Of a stretch of DNA of 64,000 bases, positions 16,626 through 25,682 are shown piece by piece. Numbering within the stretch: the stretch's first letter is position 1; each line of letters opens with the position of its first letter. The position numbers and the translations under genes are program-made. The stretch is from Fluviicola sp. (GTDB lineage Bacteria; Bacteroidota; Bacteroidia; Flavobacteriales_D; Crocinitomicaceae), in NCBI GenBank assembly GCA_002734065.2, contig NVXU02000025.1:62001-126000 (forward strand), given 5' to 3'. A model generated the notes under the pieces. It made no database searches. It was not told where the DNA came from and worked only from the letters and a program-made list of their open reading frames with translations.

Positions 16626-16642
16626 GCCTGCCGATGGCAGGC
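16626..16642. terminator. GCCTGCC/GGCAGGC hairpin between convergent genes
   Basis: A perfect 7-bp GC-rich stem with a GAT loop lies between two convergent genes and is followed on the plus strand by TTTCT. It may act as a bidirectional terminator. The motif also resembles a dispersed palindromic family (a decayed copy lies at 12025-12042), so its role as a terminator is not certain. The preceding 16553-16600 holds degenerate GAGTGATGAGT-type repeat sequence. Confidence 0.45.
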
Positions 16643-16668
16643 TTTCTAATAATCTAACGCGCAGCTTT

Positions 16669-17403
16669 CTATTCTACTACAATCACCACTTCCACCCTTC
16701 TGTTTATTTGTTTATTCGCCTCACCATTCTGAGGCACTCTTGGTTGAAAATTGGAATGACCATAACTCGTTATCTTATCAGCATCAACGCCATGTCTTAT
16801 GAGATACTTCTGTATTCTACTTGCTCTGTCTTGAGACAATTTCATACCTGATCCACAACAAATATGTCCGTGTATTTGAATAGAGATATAGTTCGTAGAA
16901 TCCACTAATGCGTACAATCTATCAACTTCTGGTCGTGATTCTGGCAGCAGTATGTCTTTATTTCGTATAAAAATGAGATTCAATATTAGTGTATCCAAGG
17001 TTTTAATCAACGGGACTTCTTTTTTCTTGGCTATCTCTTTTTTATCATAAATCAAAATGACACATCTATTATTGGCCTGTTCTCCATAAACACTTGTTTC
17101 ACCAACAATAGTCGTTTTTATCGTGTTAAAATCGCTTCCAATAGACGTCAAAACACTTTGAATTCTTTGGTCGGCGAGATTCTTGTTGTATATTTTCGTT
17201 CCAAGGGTGTCGGCAAATCCAATTAGTTCAACATTCTGCCCTAAATCTATTGTTTTGGCTTTTTCTAATGCTTTTTTGTTGATGGTAAGGGTACTAACAT
17301 CAGAATCATTTAAGGTGAAGTAAAAAACTAACGTATCCTTTTGAAATTGGCCAAAAGCGCACATCGAAAACACAGATGTTAGCAAAGAGAAGATAATTTT
17401 CAT
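16669..17403 (-). CDS. OmpA-like protein with two OmpA domains
   Basis: A 244-residue exported protein (signal peptide MKIIFSLLTSVFSMCAFGQ). The C-terminal half is a standard OmpA peptidoglycan-binding domain: IQIHGHICCGSGMKLSQDRA, then the SYGHSNFQPRVPQNGEANKQ and INRRVEV elements. The N-terminal half looks like a second, diverged copy: VELIGFADTLGTKIYNKNLA, then QRIQSVL and NRCVILI. No beta barrel is present, so the protein is probably periplasmic and attached to the cell wall. It is convergent with the anti-sigma gene and divergent from the protease gene. Confidence 0.85.
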   Translation of the reverse strand: MKIIFSLLTSVFSMCAFGQFQKDTLVFYFTLNDSDVSTLTINKKALEKAKTIDLGQNVELIGFADTLGTKIYNKNLADQRIQSVLTSIGSDFNTIKTTIVGETSVYGEQANNRCVILIYDKKEIAKKKEVPLIKTLDTLILNLIFIRNKDILLPESRPEVDRLYALVDSTNYISIQIHGHICCGSGMKLSQDRASRIQKYLIRHGVDADKITSYGHSNFQPRVPQNGEANKQINRRVEVVIVVE

Positions 17404-17522
17404 ACCTAACGAACGCGCGGAATAGTATTATGTTACATCATCGCAATTAAAAGCAAGGCGACTCTGCTCATTTCATCCATTTTCTTTTTTGTATATTTAC
17501 TTACAATAAAAAACGTACTCTT

Positions 17523-20500
17523 ATGAAAACCCTTGTCGCACTAGTTGTCACACTTTGTTTTACTGTTTCTTTCGGTCAGAATTTACGACTTAAATCAGGA
17601 AACTACCCCATTGATAAAATGGTTGATTTACGAGAAAACTCAAGCTCTTTCGATGATCAATTCGCAATCATAGTGTTCAACGAAACGCCCACTTCCATTG
17701 ACAAAGAGCGCTTAGCAAGTCTTGGCGTAACACTTTTTAGCTATCTGCCAGAGCGTTCTTTTTACGCAAAACTGAACACGGACAATAATTTAAAGAATCT
17801 TGGAATCTTAAACATCAATCGTATAGTTGAAATAAAGTCCAACTATAAGTTGACAAAGGAATTGAACGAAGGAATTTATGCTGCTCATGCTATTTCGAGC
17901 GGCGATCGCGTTGATTTAATTTGCAATTACTTTAAAGGAGTAAAAACGGAGGCTTTGTTTCCTGAGAATTTGAAAGTAGAGGTTCTTGAATCAAATCCAA
18001 GCATACAGCAATTGACTATTCGAGTGAATTTAGCTCAACTGGAAGAACTGTATGTAATTCCTGGTATTTATTCTTTTGAAAGCATCCCAGAAGAAAGCAA
18101 ACCTGAGAACAAAGTAGAAAGAACAAATCACCGAGCTAATTTTCTTCGTTCAAGTGATGCGACAGGTTTATTCTACAGAGGAACTGGAGTAAAAGTAATG
18201 ATGCAAGATGATGGATACATCAGTCATATAGATCATATCGGTCGAGTTGATCAATCAATGTGCTCTGGTTGTAGTTCCAGTGCTTCGAATAGTCATGGGG
18301 ATCACGTCTCAGGGACGATAATGGGTGCAGGTAATTTAGACCCAAAAGGACGTGGGATGGCAGACGGCGTGGATTTACTCGTTTTTAATTCTTCAGACGC
18401 AGGTTATAACTCTGTGCCGAGCTTATATGCAAATGACAGTCTTGTTATAACTTCTAAAAGCTACAGTGGTGGGTGTAATTCTGGATATACCAGCCTTTCA
18501 CGTCAATTGGATCAACAAATACGACAAATGCCCGCCCTAATTCATGTGTTTTCTGCCGGAAATTCTGGAACCAGCAACTGTGGCTACGGTGCTGGATCAG
18601 GTTGGGGAAACATTACTGGAGGACACAAAGCAGGAAAGAATGTAATCGCCGTCGGTAACCTTTCTCGATACGACGGAATTGCAAATTCAAGCAGCAGAGG
18701 TCCTGCAGAAGACGGGAGAATAAAGCCTGATATTTGTGGAGTTGGATCAAGTGTTTTTTCAACGTATCCTAATAATACCTACGCAACGATAAGTGGTACA
18801 TCTATGTCCTGCCCAGGTGTTGCGGGAACGATCGCTCTTCTTTACGAAGCGTACAGAGACAACTTTGGAACAAACCCTCTTTCTGGCCTTATTAAAGCAA
18901 GTATTCTAAATACAGGAGAAGATTTGGGTAATGCAGGTCCTGATTTTACCTATGGCTGGGGGAGAATCAACGCAAGACGCGCCTATGAAACGTTTGCAAA
19001 CAATCAATTCATTTATGATTCTATAGCACAAGGCAATTCTAATTCTCATGTTATTAATGTGCCTGCAGGTGTGCAAGAATTGAGGGTGATGGTTTATTGG
19101 ATGGATTATGAAGGTTCGACAACTTCAGCTCTTGCTCTTGTCAATGACATAAACATGATCGTTACAGATCCAGTGGCTGCGACTTTTCAACCGTGGATTT
19201 TAGATCCTACACCAAATGCAACAACCTTAAACAACCCTGCTGTTAGAGGAACGGATAACCTCAACAACATGGAGCAGGTGACGATTTTGAATCCAACGGC
19301 TGGTAATTATACCATAGATGTTGATGGTTTTAACATTCCGCAAGGACCGCAAACCTATCATTTGGTTTATTATTTCGTGTTGGATGACATTACTGTAATT
19401 TATCCAAACGGTGGAGAGCCTTTTGAGCCTTCTACAACAGAAATTATCCGTTGGGATGCGTTGGAGAATGGAAGCGATTATACCGTTGAATACACCGAAG
19501 ACAATGGAGCAACATGGAATTCTATCGGAACGGCACCAGCCAATCGTTTGTATCACAACTGGAGTGTTCCGAGTACATTAACTGGTTTGGCAAAGGTACG
19601 TATCACACGTGGAGGAATTTCTGATGAAAGTGATCGAATTTTTGACATCATTGATGTTCCCAACAATCTTAGCTTCGGTTGGGCTTGTCCTGACTCAGCT
19701 CGATTAGTTTGGGACTCAGTTCCTGGAGCATTGTACTACGAAGTGAGTATGCTAGGAAACAAATACATGGATTCTATCGGAACTTCTGTAATCAATAGTT
19801 TTACAATGATACAACCCGCAAACAATACAGGTTGGTACAGCGTTATTGCTGTTGGTGCCGACGATGCTCGAAGTGAGCGACACATTGCTATTCAAAAATC
19901 AGGCAGTGAGTTTGCGTGCCTTTGGAGTACTCCTATGGCTGTTTTCTCTGTTGATTGTGACGATGCAGGAACGGGCTATTGCGTTAATTTAACCAACCAA
20001 AGTATCAATGCAGATGCAACTTCCACTTATACGTGGTATTTCCCAGGAGGGACGCCTGCAACAGCAACTGGAGAAAATCCAAACGTTTGTTACGCGACTT
20101 CTGGTTTTTATGATGTTGCGCTAGTCGTTGACAACGGTTTTGCAATAGATTCTGTTTACACTACAAATGCTTTGCGTATTAAAGACACAAAAACACTGCC
20201 TTATTTTGAGGGATTTGAGAATTACACTTCTTTTAATGGTCTCGATGAATGGAGCATAACAAACCCTGATGGCAACGCCGGTTGGTCGGTTTTTCCAAAT
20301 GCTGCATTGTCTGGAACAAAGTCGGCAAGGCTCTATAATTACAGCCAGAATGGTAATTATACCGATGAATTAATTTCAGGGCCACTTGATTTGTCAACGC
20401 TCGCTGCGACGGCTTCTATGACTTTAAGTTTTCGGTATTCTTACAGAAAGAAGAATATTAGTAATACAGAGTGGTTACGTATTTACGTTACAAAAAATTG

Positions 20501-21014
20501 CGCAGATAATTGGGTCTTACGAAAAACAGTTAGTGGTAATAATTTATCCAGCTTAACTTCGAATAGCAATTGGGTACCTACTGATTCTTCAGATTGGACA
20601 ACTGTTCACATGACGAACATTACCAACATTTTCTACACAGGTGACTTTAGATTTAAGTTCTCATTTGAAAGCGATGCAGGAAACTCCATTTACCTTGATG
20701 ACATTAACATTTATGAAGGAGCACCATCAGATGAAATTGTTGGTTTAACAGAAGGTTCACTGTTGTCAGGTTTGGAAATCTATCCTAATCCCGCGGAGAA
20801 TGAAGTGAATATTAGCTATTCTTTGGAGAATGCGCAACAAACGAGCGTTTATCTACTTGGTTTGACGGGTAATGTCATTGATGTTGTTACTGTGAATAGT
20901 AATTCTGGTAAGAATTTAATAATCATGGATCTTTCCAATTACGCTTCAGGGGTTTATTTCTTAAAAATTGGTGGTGGAGAATCGCAAGTAACGAAGAAGA
21001 TGGTGATTAAGTAG
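17523..21014 (+). CDS. T9SS-exported subtilisin-like serine protease (S8)
   Basis: A 1163-residue secreted protease. The signal peptide (MKTLVALVVTLCFTVSFGQ) is followed by a roughly 190-residue propeptide-like region. The S8 catalytic domain has Asp229 (MMQDDGYISH), His258 (NSHGDHVSGT) and Ser427 (GTSMSCPGVAG). Downstream are beta-rich modules, including a PKD-like segment (WYFPGGTPATATGENP, about residue 840) and a jelly-roll-like region around residues 890-1070. The type A T9SS sorting domain (LEIYPNPAENEVNISY to the KKMVIK terminus) predicts export across the outer membrane. A near-consensus promoter box (TATATTTA) lies at 17492-17499. It probably degrades external protein as a nutrient source. 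Confidence 0.95.
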   Translation: MKTLVALVVTLCFTVSFGQNLRLKSGNYPIDKMVDLRENSSSFDDQFAIIVFNETPTSIDKERLASLGVTLFSYLPERSFYAKLNTDNNLKNLGILNINRIVEIKSNYKLTKELNEGIYAAHAISSGDRVDLICNYFKGVKTEALFPENLKVEVLESNPSIQQLTIRVNLAQLEELYVIPGIYSFESIPEESKPENKVERTNHRANFLRSSDATGLFYRGTGVKVMMQDDGYISHIDHIGRVDQSMCSGCSSSASNSHGDHVSGTIMGAGNLDPKGRGMADGVDLLVFNSSDAGYNSVPSLYANDSLVITSKSYSGGCNSGYTSLSRQLDQQIRQMPALIHVFSAGNSGTSNCGYGAGSGWGNITGGHKAGKNVIAVGNLSRYDGIANSSSRGPAEDGRIKPDICGVGSSVFSTYPNNTYATISGTSMSCPGVAGTIALLYEAYRDNFGTNPLSGLIKASILNTGEDLGNAGPDFTYGWGRINARRAYETFANNQFIYDSIAQGNSNSHVINVPAGVQELRVMVYWMDYEGSTTSALALVNDINMIVTDPVAATFQPWILDPTPNATTLNNPAVRGTDNLNNMEQVTILNPTAGNYTIDVDGFNIPQGPQTYHLVYYFVLDDITVIYPNGGEPFEPSTTEIIRWDALENGSDYTVEYTEDNGATWNSIGTAPANRLYHNWSVPSTLTGLAKVRITRGGISDESDRIFDIIDVPNNLSFGWACPDSARLVWDSVPGALYYEVSMLGNKYMDSIGTSVINSFTMIQPANNTGWYSVIAVGADDARSERHIAIQKSGSEFACLWSTPMAVFSVDCDDAGTGYCVNLTNQSINADATSTYTWYFPGGTPATATGENPNVCYATSGFYDVALVVDNGFAIDSVYTTNALRIKDTKTLPYFEGFENYTSFNGLDEWSITNPDGNAGWSVFPNAALSGTKSARLYNYSQNGNYTDELISGPLDLSTLAATASMTLSFRYSYRKKNISNTEWLRIYVTKNCADNWVLRKTVSGNNLSSLTSNSNWVPTDSSDWTTVHMTNITNIFYTGDFRFKFSFESDAGNSIYLDDINIYEGAPSDEIVGLTEGSLLSGLEIYPNPAENEVNISYSLENAQQTSVYLLGLTGNVIDVVTVNSNSGKNLIIMDLSNYASGVYFLKIGGGESQVTKKMVIK

Positions 21015-21059
21015 TTGTCGATTAAACACAACAACCTTGTGAAACTTAACATTTACCCA

Positions 21060-21086
21060 CTTTCTTTTTTCCCGAAAAAAAGAAAG
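21060..21086. terminator. A/T-rich hairpin between convergent genes
   Basis: CTTTCTTTTTT, a CCCG turn, then AAAAAAAGAAAG forms a near-perfect stem 46 bases after the protease stop. It could terminate the protease transcript, although the stem is almost all A-T and lacks a clear following T-run on the plus strand. The rest of the 244-base gap to the next gene holds no supported ORF. Confidence 0.4.
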
Positions 21087-21258
21087 TTCGCAAAGAAAAA
21101 TCTCGTGGCTGCCAGTTAATCATTTCAAAAATCTTTCTGAAATGCGACATTGTCGGGGGTCTTCTCGTACCTCAAAGCCACCTCCAATGTTCTCCCATTT
21201 CAGTGCAGTTTTCTTACTCATAACTGAATGCCACAGTAAACACTTCTGAATGATTATT

Positions 21259-21735
21259 CTACATTTCAATAACAAACCGAAAGATTACATTCGACTTTTT
21301 TTCTATTAAGATAATCATTACCTGCTGAGTTAAAACATCTGTTTGTGGTAATATAGGTGTGATTATGCTTATTTCAATATAATCCCCTCCTTTCGTCCGA
21401 GTAGCATTTTTTGCTGTCAAAGAATAACCTCCGGTTGATCTTACCTCATCGGTCACAAGGAACAAGCTGTGCGTAGAAAAATCAATGTTATTGATGTCGA
21501 AAGTTGTTGTAAATGGATTGATTTTGCTCAGTTGAGTTTCCGTTTTCTTCCATTCTGCAATGCTTGTTATTTCCTTAAAACCTTGTTCAAACCCTTCTTC
21601 TCCCACGCCAAATAAAACCGCTTTTTGAAGTGTTTCAACCTGTAATTCAGGAACTACGACTTCACTTTCTTTCACTGTTGAACAAGAACTTGCGATAATT
21701 AAAAAAGTTATTAAAAAAAGAGCGTTCTTCATCAA
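21259..21735 (-). CDS. PrcB-like domain lipoprotein
   Basis: A 158-residue lipoprotein: the N-terminus MMKNALFLITFLIIASSC ends in a lipobox with Cys18 as the acylation site. The C-terminal half contains STGGYSLTAKNATRTKGGDY, the characteristic GGYS-type motif of the PrcB domain, first described in a protease-complex lipoprotein of Treponema denticola. Its start overlaps the stop of the GH113-like gene by 4 bases, so the two are co-translated. A role in assembling or holding an envelope enzyme is inferred. The domain match is by motif and overall pattern only. Confidence 0.7.
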   Translation of the reverse strand: MMKNALFLITFLIIASSCSTVKESEVVVPELQVETLQKAVLFGVGEEGFEQGFKEITSIAEWKKTETQLSKINPFTTTFDINNIDFSTHSLFLVTDEVRSTGGYSLTAKNATRTKGGDYIEISIITPILPQTDVLTQQVMIILIEKKSNVIFRFVIEM

Positions 21736-22736
21736 TTGTTGTCGTTTTTATAGGTTAAACCAACCAATTTCTCTGCCAATTTATTCTGAACCGTATATTT
21801 TATGTCATTTTCTCCGCCAGAATTTGGGTGATAAGGGTACCAACGCCATAAAAATCCCCCGGCAATAAACTCTTTTTTCCAAACAGCTGCATATAGCGCA
21901 GCCAAAGAATTGAATTGAGAATCTTCATCAAAAACTGCATCGGATGTATGCACCCAAGGTTTAGCAGCGCTCTTTTTTACACTTCGGTAGCCGTATTCTG
22001 TCAACAGGATTTTTTTGCAATTTTCTTCGCTGACTGTTTTCATTTTTGCAAGAATTGCTTGCCAACCTTCAACTAATTCTTCACTTGTCGGCGCATCTTT
22101 CTTCGAAATTGGAAAATAGGCATCAATACCTATGAAATCTAATTCTTTCCAATAGGGAAACTCGTCGTAGTCGTCCCAATTGGCAGCATAAGTCATTTTT
22201 CCAGAATAAATCGCTCTGATTTCTTTTATTAATTTCTTCCAGAATTTCGGGCGCGATTTTACAAACTTTCGCAATTCTGTTCCGATGCAAAAAAGTTCTA
22301 CATTCTCTTCTTCTGCCAACTTTACAAAGGCAAGAATGTAACTTTTATAAGATTGCTCAAACGTTTTCCAATCCTTTTTTTTTGCAAAATTAATGTCACC
22401 AACGTAACGACCGTCTTTTTCTCTAATTTGCGGTTTTAACATCACAGAAAGTCCAGATTTTCTAATTTCTTTAACCATTTGTCGCACTCCTTCTAACCTC
22501 TCTCCATAGTATTCCCATTCTTTATCATAAATCAATTTTGCGTCATTGATAGAGTCAAAATCGCAGAAAGGGACAACGGAAACCCAATTGGCAGAAATAT
22601 TTTTAATGGGCGCAATGTGAGAGGCTTTCAACTCGACTTTTACCGAAACCAGACTCACTCCTGCTATTTTATTCTGAGAAAATGAAAGGGCAGAGAATAG
22701 TGAAATAATTAGGTATGATAAGATCGTTTTTTTCAT
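21732..22736 (-). CDS. GH113-like TIM-barrel glycosidase
   Basis: A 334-residue exported protein resembling glycoside hydrolase family 113 (beta-mannanase-like). The ATG at 22736 (MKKTILSYLIISLFSALSFSQ) is chosen over an upstream in-frame ATG at 22769 because it begins a proper signal peptide, and the upstream one overlaps a 54-bp palindrome. Glu154 in FCIGTELRKF and Glu247 in ILLTEYGYRS fit the acid/base and nucleophile positions. AANWDDYDEF and FIGIDAYFPI are further family-like strands. It would act in the periplasm or outside. Homologues without demonstrated activity are common, so the substrate is open. Confidence 0.82.
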   Translation of the reverse strand: MKKTILSYLIISLFSALSFSQNKIAGVSLVSVKVELKASHIAPIKNISANWVSVVPFCDFDSINDAKLIYDKEWEYYGERLEGVRQMVKEIRKSGLSVMLKPQIREKDGRYVGDINFAKKKDWKTFEQSYKSYILAFVKLAEEENVELFCIGTELRKFVKSRPKFWKKLIKEIRAIYSGKMTYAANWDDYDEFPYWKELDFIGIDAYFPISKKDAPTSEELVEGWQAILAKMKTVSEENCKKILLTEYGYRSVKKSAAKPWVHTSDAVFDEDSQFNSLAALYAAVWKKEFIAGGFLWRWYPYHPNSGGENDIKYTVQNKLAEKLVGLTYKNDNN

Positions 22737-22762
22737 TCGAGGGTTAAAGATAGTAATAATTG

Positions 22763-22816
22763 GCATCATAATTCAGTACGGGCGAGTCGCGACTCGCCCG
22801 TACTGAATTATGATGC
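22763..22816. repeat. Perfect 54-bp palindrome, copy 1
   Basis: Each arm is exactly 27 bases with no mismatch and no loop. The inner 14 bases of the left arm are GTACGGGCGAGTCG, and the outer 13 are GCATCATAATTCA. It lies in the divergent region between the GH113-like gene and the SpoIIM operon. A further direct copy of the outer arm (CTCAATTATGATGC) occurs at 22825-22838. A second palindrome of the same length and related core lies at 36514-36567. Confidence 0.95.
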
Positions 22817-22891
22817 TGCCTGAACTCAATTATGATGCTTATACTAAATACTTTTTACTATATTTACTCTTCTTAAAAACCAACCATAGAA

Positions 22892-24811
22892 TTGAAGGAA
22901 ACTAAATTTATAGAGCAAAACAAAAAAAAGTGGAATCGCTTTGAGCAACTCTATGAATCCAAATCCAATGACCCTGATGAGTTGAGTGATTTGTACATGG
23001 ACATCACCGATGACCTCAGTTACTCTCAAACATTCTATCGAAGAAGAACCGTTCGTGTTTATTTGAACAAATTAGCGCAAACAGTTTATACAGGAGTTCA
23101 CAAGCAAAAAGGAGAATCAATAAGGCGTTTTATAGACGTTTGGAGAGTTTCTTTGCCTTTGGAGATTTATCGTTCACGAAAAAACTTGCTCTTTGCGCTG
23201 GTTGCGTTTACTATTTACGCATTAATTGGTGTGGTGACCACAATGATAGACCCGGATTTTCCACGTGTGGTGATGGGTGATTATTATGTGGACATGACCA
23301 TTGAGAATATCCAAAACGGAAATCCACTAAAGGTTTACGAGACCACTGATCAGATGGCGATGTTTGTGAATATCACAACCAACAATATGAAGGTTGCATT
23401 TCTGACCTTTTTTGTCGGCTTCTTTTTCACCATCGGAACACACATGTTGCTGTTCTATAACGGTGTCATGTTGGGTGCGTTTCAATACTTTTTCCATGCA
23501 AAAGGCTTGCTAATTACCAGTTTTCTCGGAATCTGGATACACGGTGCTTTTGAAATATCTGCCATCGTTCTAGCTGGTGGTGCAGGAATTACAGCAGGAA
23601 ATGGTTTGCTTTTTCCGGGTAGTTACACCCGTTTGCAGTCCTTGCAACTTTCTACAAAAAGAGGCTTGAAAATAATGATGAGTTTAGTACCTTTTATCGT
23701 TGCCGCGGGATTTTTAGAAAGCTACGTGACGCACAATTATCAAAACTTGCCAGAATGGTCAAAATGGACCTTGATTCTTTTCTCTTTTGCACTTATTCTC
23801 TTTTTCTATGTCTTTTACCCCATTTATGTGGCAAGAAAGCACCCCGAATTGATAGACAAGGAAGAAGTCGGAAATTTTGAAGACAGAAAAATTTTCGATT
23901 TACATAAAATCAGAGGTTCAGGACAAGTAATGGCAGATTCTTTTAGAATGTATCGGGTCATTTTTCAAAAAATAGCGCGCGTATTTCTGTTGATCGTTCT
24001 CCCTATCATCGCTGTTTTAGTGATTCTGCAAGATTTCAATCATTATGAATTACAAAAGACACAATATTGGTACGATTGGTCGGCGCAACTCGAATTTATG
24101 ATAGGTTATGGCTTCAGAAACACGCAAGATATAATTGTCTTCACGATTTGGACTTTTGTCTTCGCGTTGATTTTCTCCACACTATTTTGGGCGATTCAAA
24201 ATTACGAAAAGACATTCTCTTGGAAAGATTTTTTCTCCTACCTCAAACAACGCTTCTTTGGAATCTGGGTAGGTAATTTATTCTTTGCTCTAATTTGCCT
24301 GTTGTTGCCATGGTATTTACTGCTTTTTGCCATTTTCTTACTCCCCTTCTTTTACCTAAATGCGGCCGCAATGGGCATCAGTAAAGGCAAGTTCAAAGAA
24401 CGATTTAGAAAAGGATTTAAGTACAGTAAACAACATTATGGAAAATCACTGGTGCTTCTACTTGTCTTGATAGGCCTAACCTCCATCATTTTGCAACCTG
24501 TAGCATTTGTATTTAGCATCCACGATACATGGAGTGATGAACCTCAAATGAGAGACCTTTTGGACATGACCGCAGACTTCGTGAAAAGGATAGGACAAAT
24601 CTATTCAACCGACTACATGGTTTGGGCAAATGTTTTAAGACAAATCGTCTATGTAATTTTTATGTTAGGCTTACTTCCATTGTTGGTGATTACGATGGCA
24701 TTTGGGTATTTTTCTGAACGAGAAGAAACAGAAGCATTAGGTTTAAGAAAGCAATTTGAAAAGTTTGGAAAGAGAAGTAACACACAAGAAACTCCCGTAG
24801 ATTTTGATTAA
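22892..24811 (+). CDS. SpoIIM-family (stage II sporulation protein M) membrane protein
   Basis: A 639-residue multi-pass membrane protein. The first 330 residues match the SpoIIM/DUF95 family found in many non-sporulating bacteria, including the MVNITTNNMKVAFLTFFVGF-like segment (here MFVNITTNNMKVAF), GTHMLLFYNGVMLGAF and WIHGAFEISAI. The second half has about six more hydrophobic helices not typical of the family core. The start is TTG (22892). It heads a coupled five-gene operon with MoxR and DUF58, overlapping the next gene by 8 bases. The function in this setting is unknown. Membrane assembly or stress is the usual suggestion. Confidence 0.88.
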   Translation: MKETKFIEQNKKKWNRFEQLYESKSNDPDELSDLYMDITDDLSYSQTFYRRRTVRVYLNKLAQTVYTGVHKQKGESIRRFIDVWRVSLPLEIYRSRKNLLFALVAFTIYALIGVVTTMIDPDFPRVVMGDYYVDMTIENIQNGNPLKVYETTDQMAMFVNITTNNMKVAFLTFFVGFFFTIGTHMLLFYNGVMLGAFQYFFHAKGLLITSFLGIWIHGAFEISAIVLAGGAGITAGNGLLFPGSYTRLQSLQLSTKRGLKIMMSLVPFIVAAGFLESYVTHNYQNLPEWSKWTLILFSFALILFFYVFYPIYVARKHPELIDKEEVGNFEDRKIFDLHKIRGSGQVMADSFRMYRVIFQKIARVFLLIVLPIIAVLVILQDFNHYELQKTQYWYDWSAQLEFMIGYGFRNTQDIIVFTIWTFVFALIFSTLFWAIQNYEKTFSWKDFFSYLKQRFFGIWVGNLFFALICLLLPWYLLLFAIFLLPFFYLNAAAMGISKGKFKERFRKGFKYSKQHYGKSLVLLLVLIGLTSIILQPVAFVFSIHDTWSDEPQMRDLLDMTADFVKRIGQIYSTDYMVWANVLRQIVYVIFMLGLLPLLVITMAFGYFSEREETEALGLRKQFEKFGKRSNTQETPVDFD

Positions 24812-25682
24812 ATTCTGTCTATATATCGCTCTTTTTCTATTCTCATTTAACCTGACAGGTCAAGTAGAGGATAAGAAAGAAAAAGTCTGGAAATCAGAAA
24901 AAGAATACCTCCAATACAAAAAGAAAGACAAGTACAACGGCCCCGATGACTGGGGAGGCTCTTACCCGACGGAGATAGAAAAAGATGAATACAACGATGA
25001 TTATGTCAGCACAAGTTCTGGAGGTAACCGAAGGCTCAACTATAATCCGCAACAAATTAAAAGAGACAGAGAAAAACGCAATGGATTTGACCGAGGCGGA
25101 GGAAATGGAGGCCTTCCTTTCGACCCGACAGTAGAACGTCCCGACCCTCTTGAAATTCCAGACATTGACCCCATTGACATTGATACGCCAGACATTGATT
25201 TGCCCGACGTTGATTTAACATTCTCACAAAGTCTCTGGAGAGTATTGCTCTTTATTCTGCTGTTTGCCGTTATTTTTGTGGTGGCTTATTTGATTATTAA
25301 GAATCACAAACCGGCGGATAAAAAAGTGCTGATTGAGGTAGAAGATGAATGGAATCCGGAGGTTATCACCAAGACAGAATTAGAACTCCGTCTCGAAGAA
25401 GCCATGGAGAAAGAGGACTATCGCGAGTGCATTCGCATCTATTTTACCTTTATTCTCAAAGAATTAATCCGAAAATCATGGATTCACTGGAAAAAAGAGA
25501 AAACAAACCACCATTACGTTCTTGAAATGAGCAAGCAAAAGAGTGCGCTTTCCTTCAATGAATGCGTAAGAATTTATGACCTTGTTTGGTACGGAGAATA
25601 TAACATCGACAGTGATATTTACGAACTTTTGAAGCCCAGTTTGAACGATTATTATCAATCACTAAATCCTGTGAATGAATAA
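24804..25682 (+). CDS. DUF4129 domain membrane protein
   Basis: A 292-residue protein with a signal peptide (IKFCLYIALFLFSFNLTGQ), a hydrophilic region of about 120 residues, one transmembrane helix at about residues 145-163 (RVLLFILLFAVIFVVAYLII) and a C-terminal DUF4129-type helical domain. Just before the membrane is a striking acidic Pro-Asp-Ile stretch (IPDIDPIDIDTPDIDLPDVD). The start is TTG, inside the end of the SpoIIM-like gene. In MoxR/DUF58 operons DUF4129 proteins are regular companions, but no biochemical role is known to me. Confidence 0.82.
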   Translation: MIKFCLYIALFLFSFNLTGQVEDKKEKVWKSEKEYLQYKKKDKYNGPDDWGGSYPTEIEKDEYNDDYVSTSSGGNRRLNYNPQQIKRDREKRNGFDRGGGNGGLPFDPTVERPDPLEIPDIDPIDIDTPDIDLPDVDLTFSQSLWRVLLFILLFAVIFVVAYLIIKNHKPADKKVLIEVEDEWNPEVITKTELELRLEEAMEKEDYRECIRIYFTFILKELIRKSWIHWKKEKTNHHYVLEMSKQKSALSFNECVRIYDLVWYGEYNIDSDIYELLKPSLNDYYQSLNPVNE

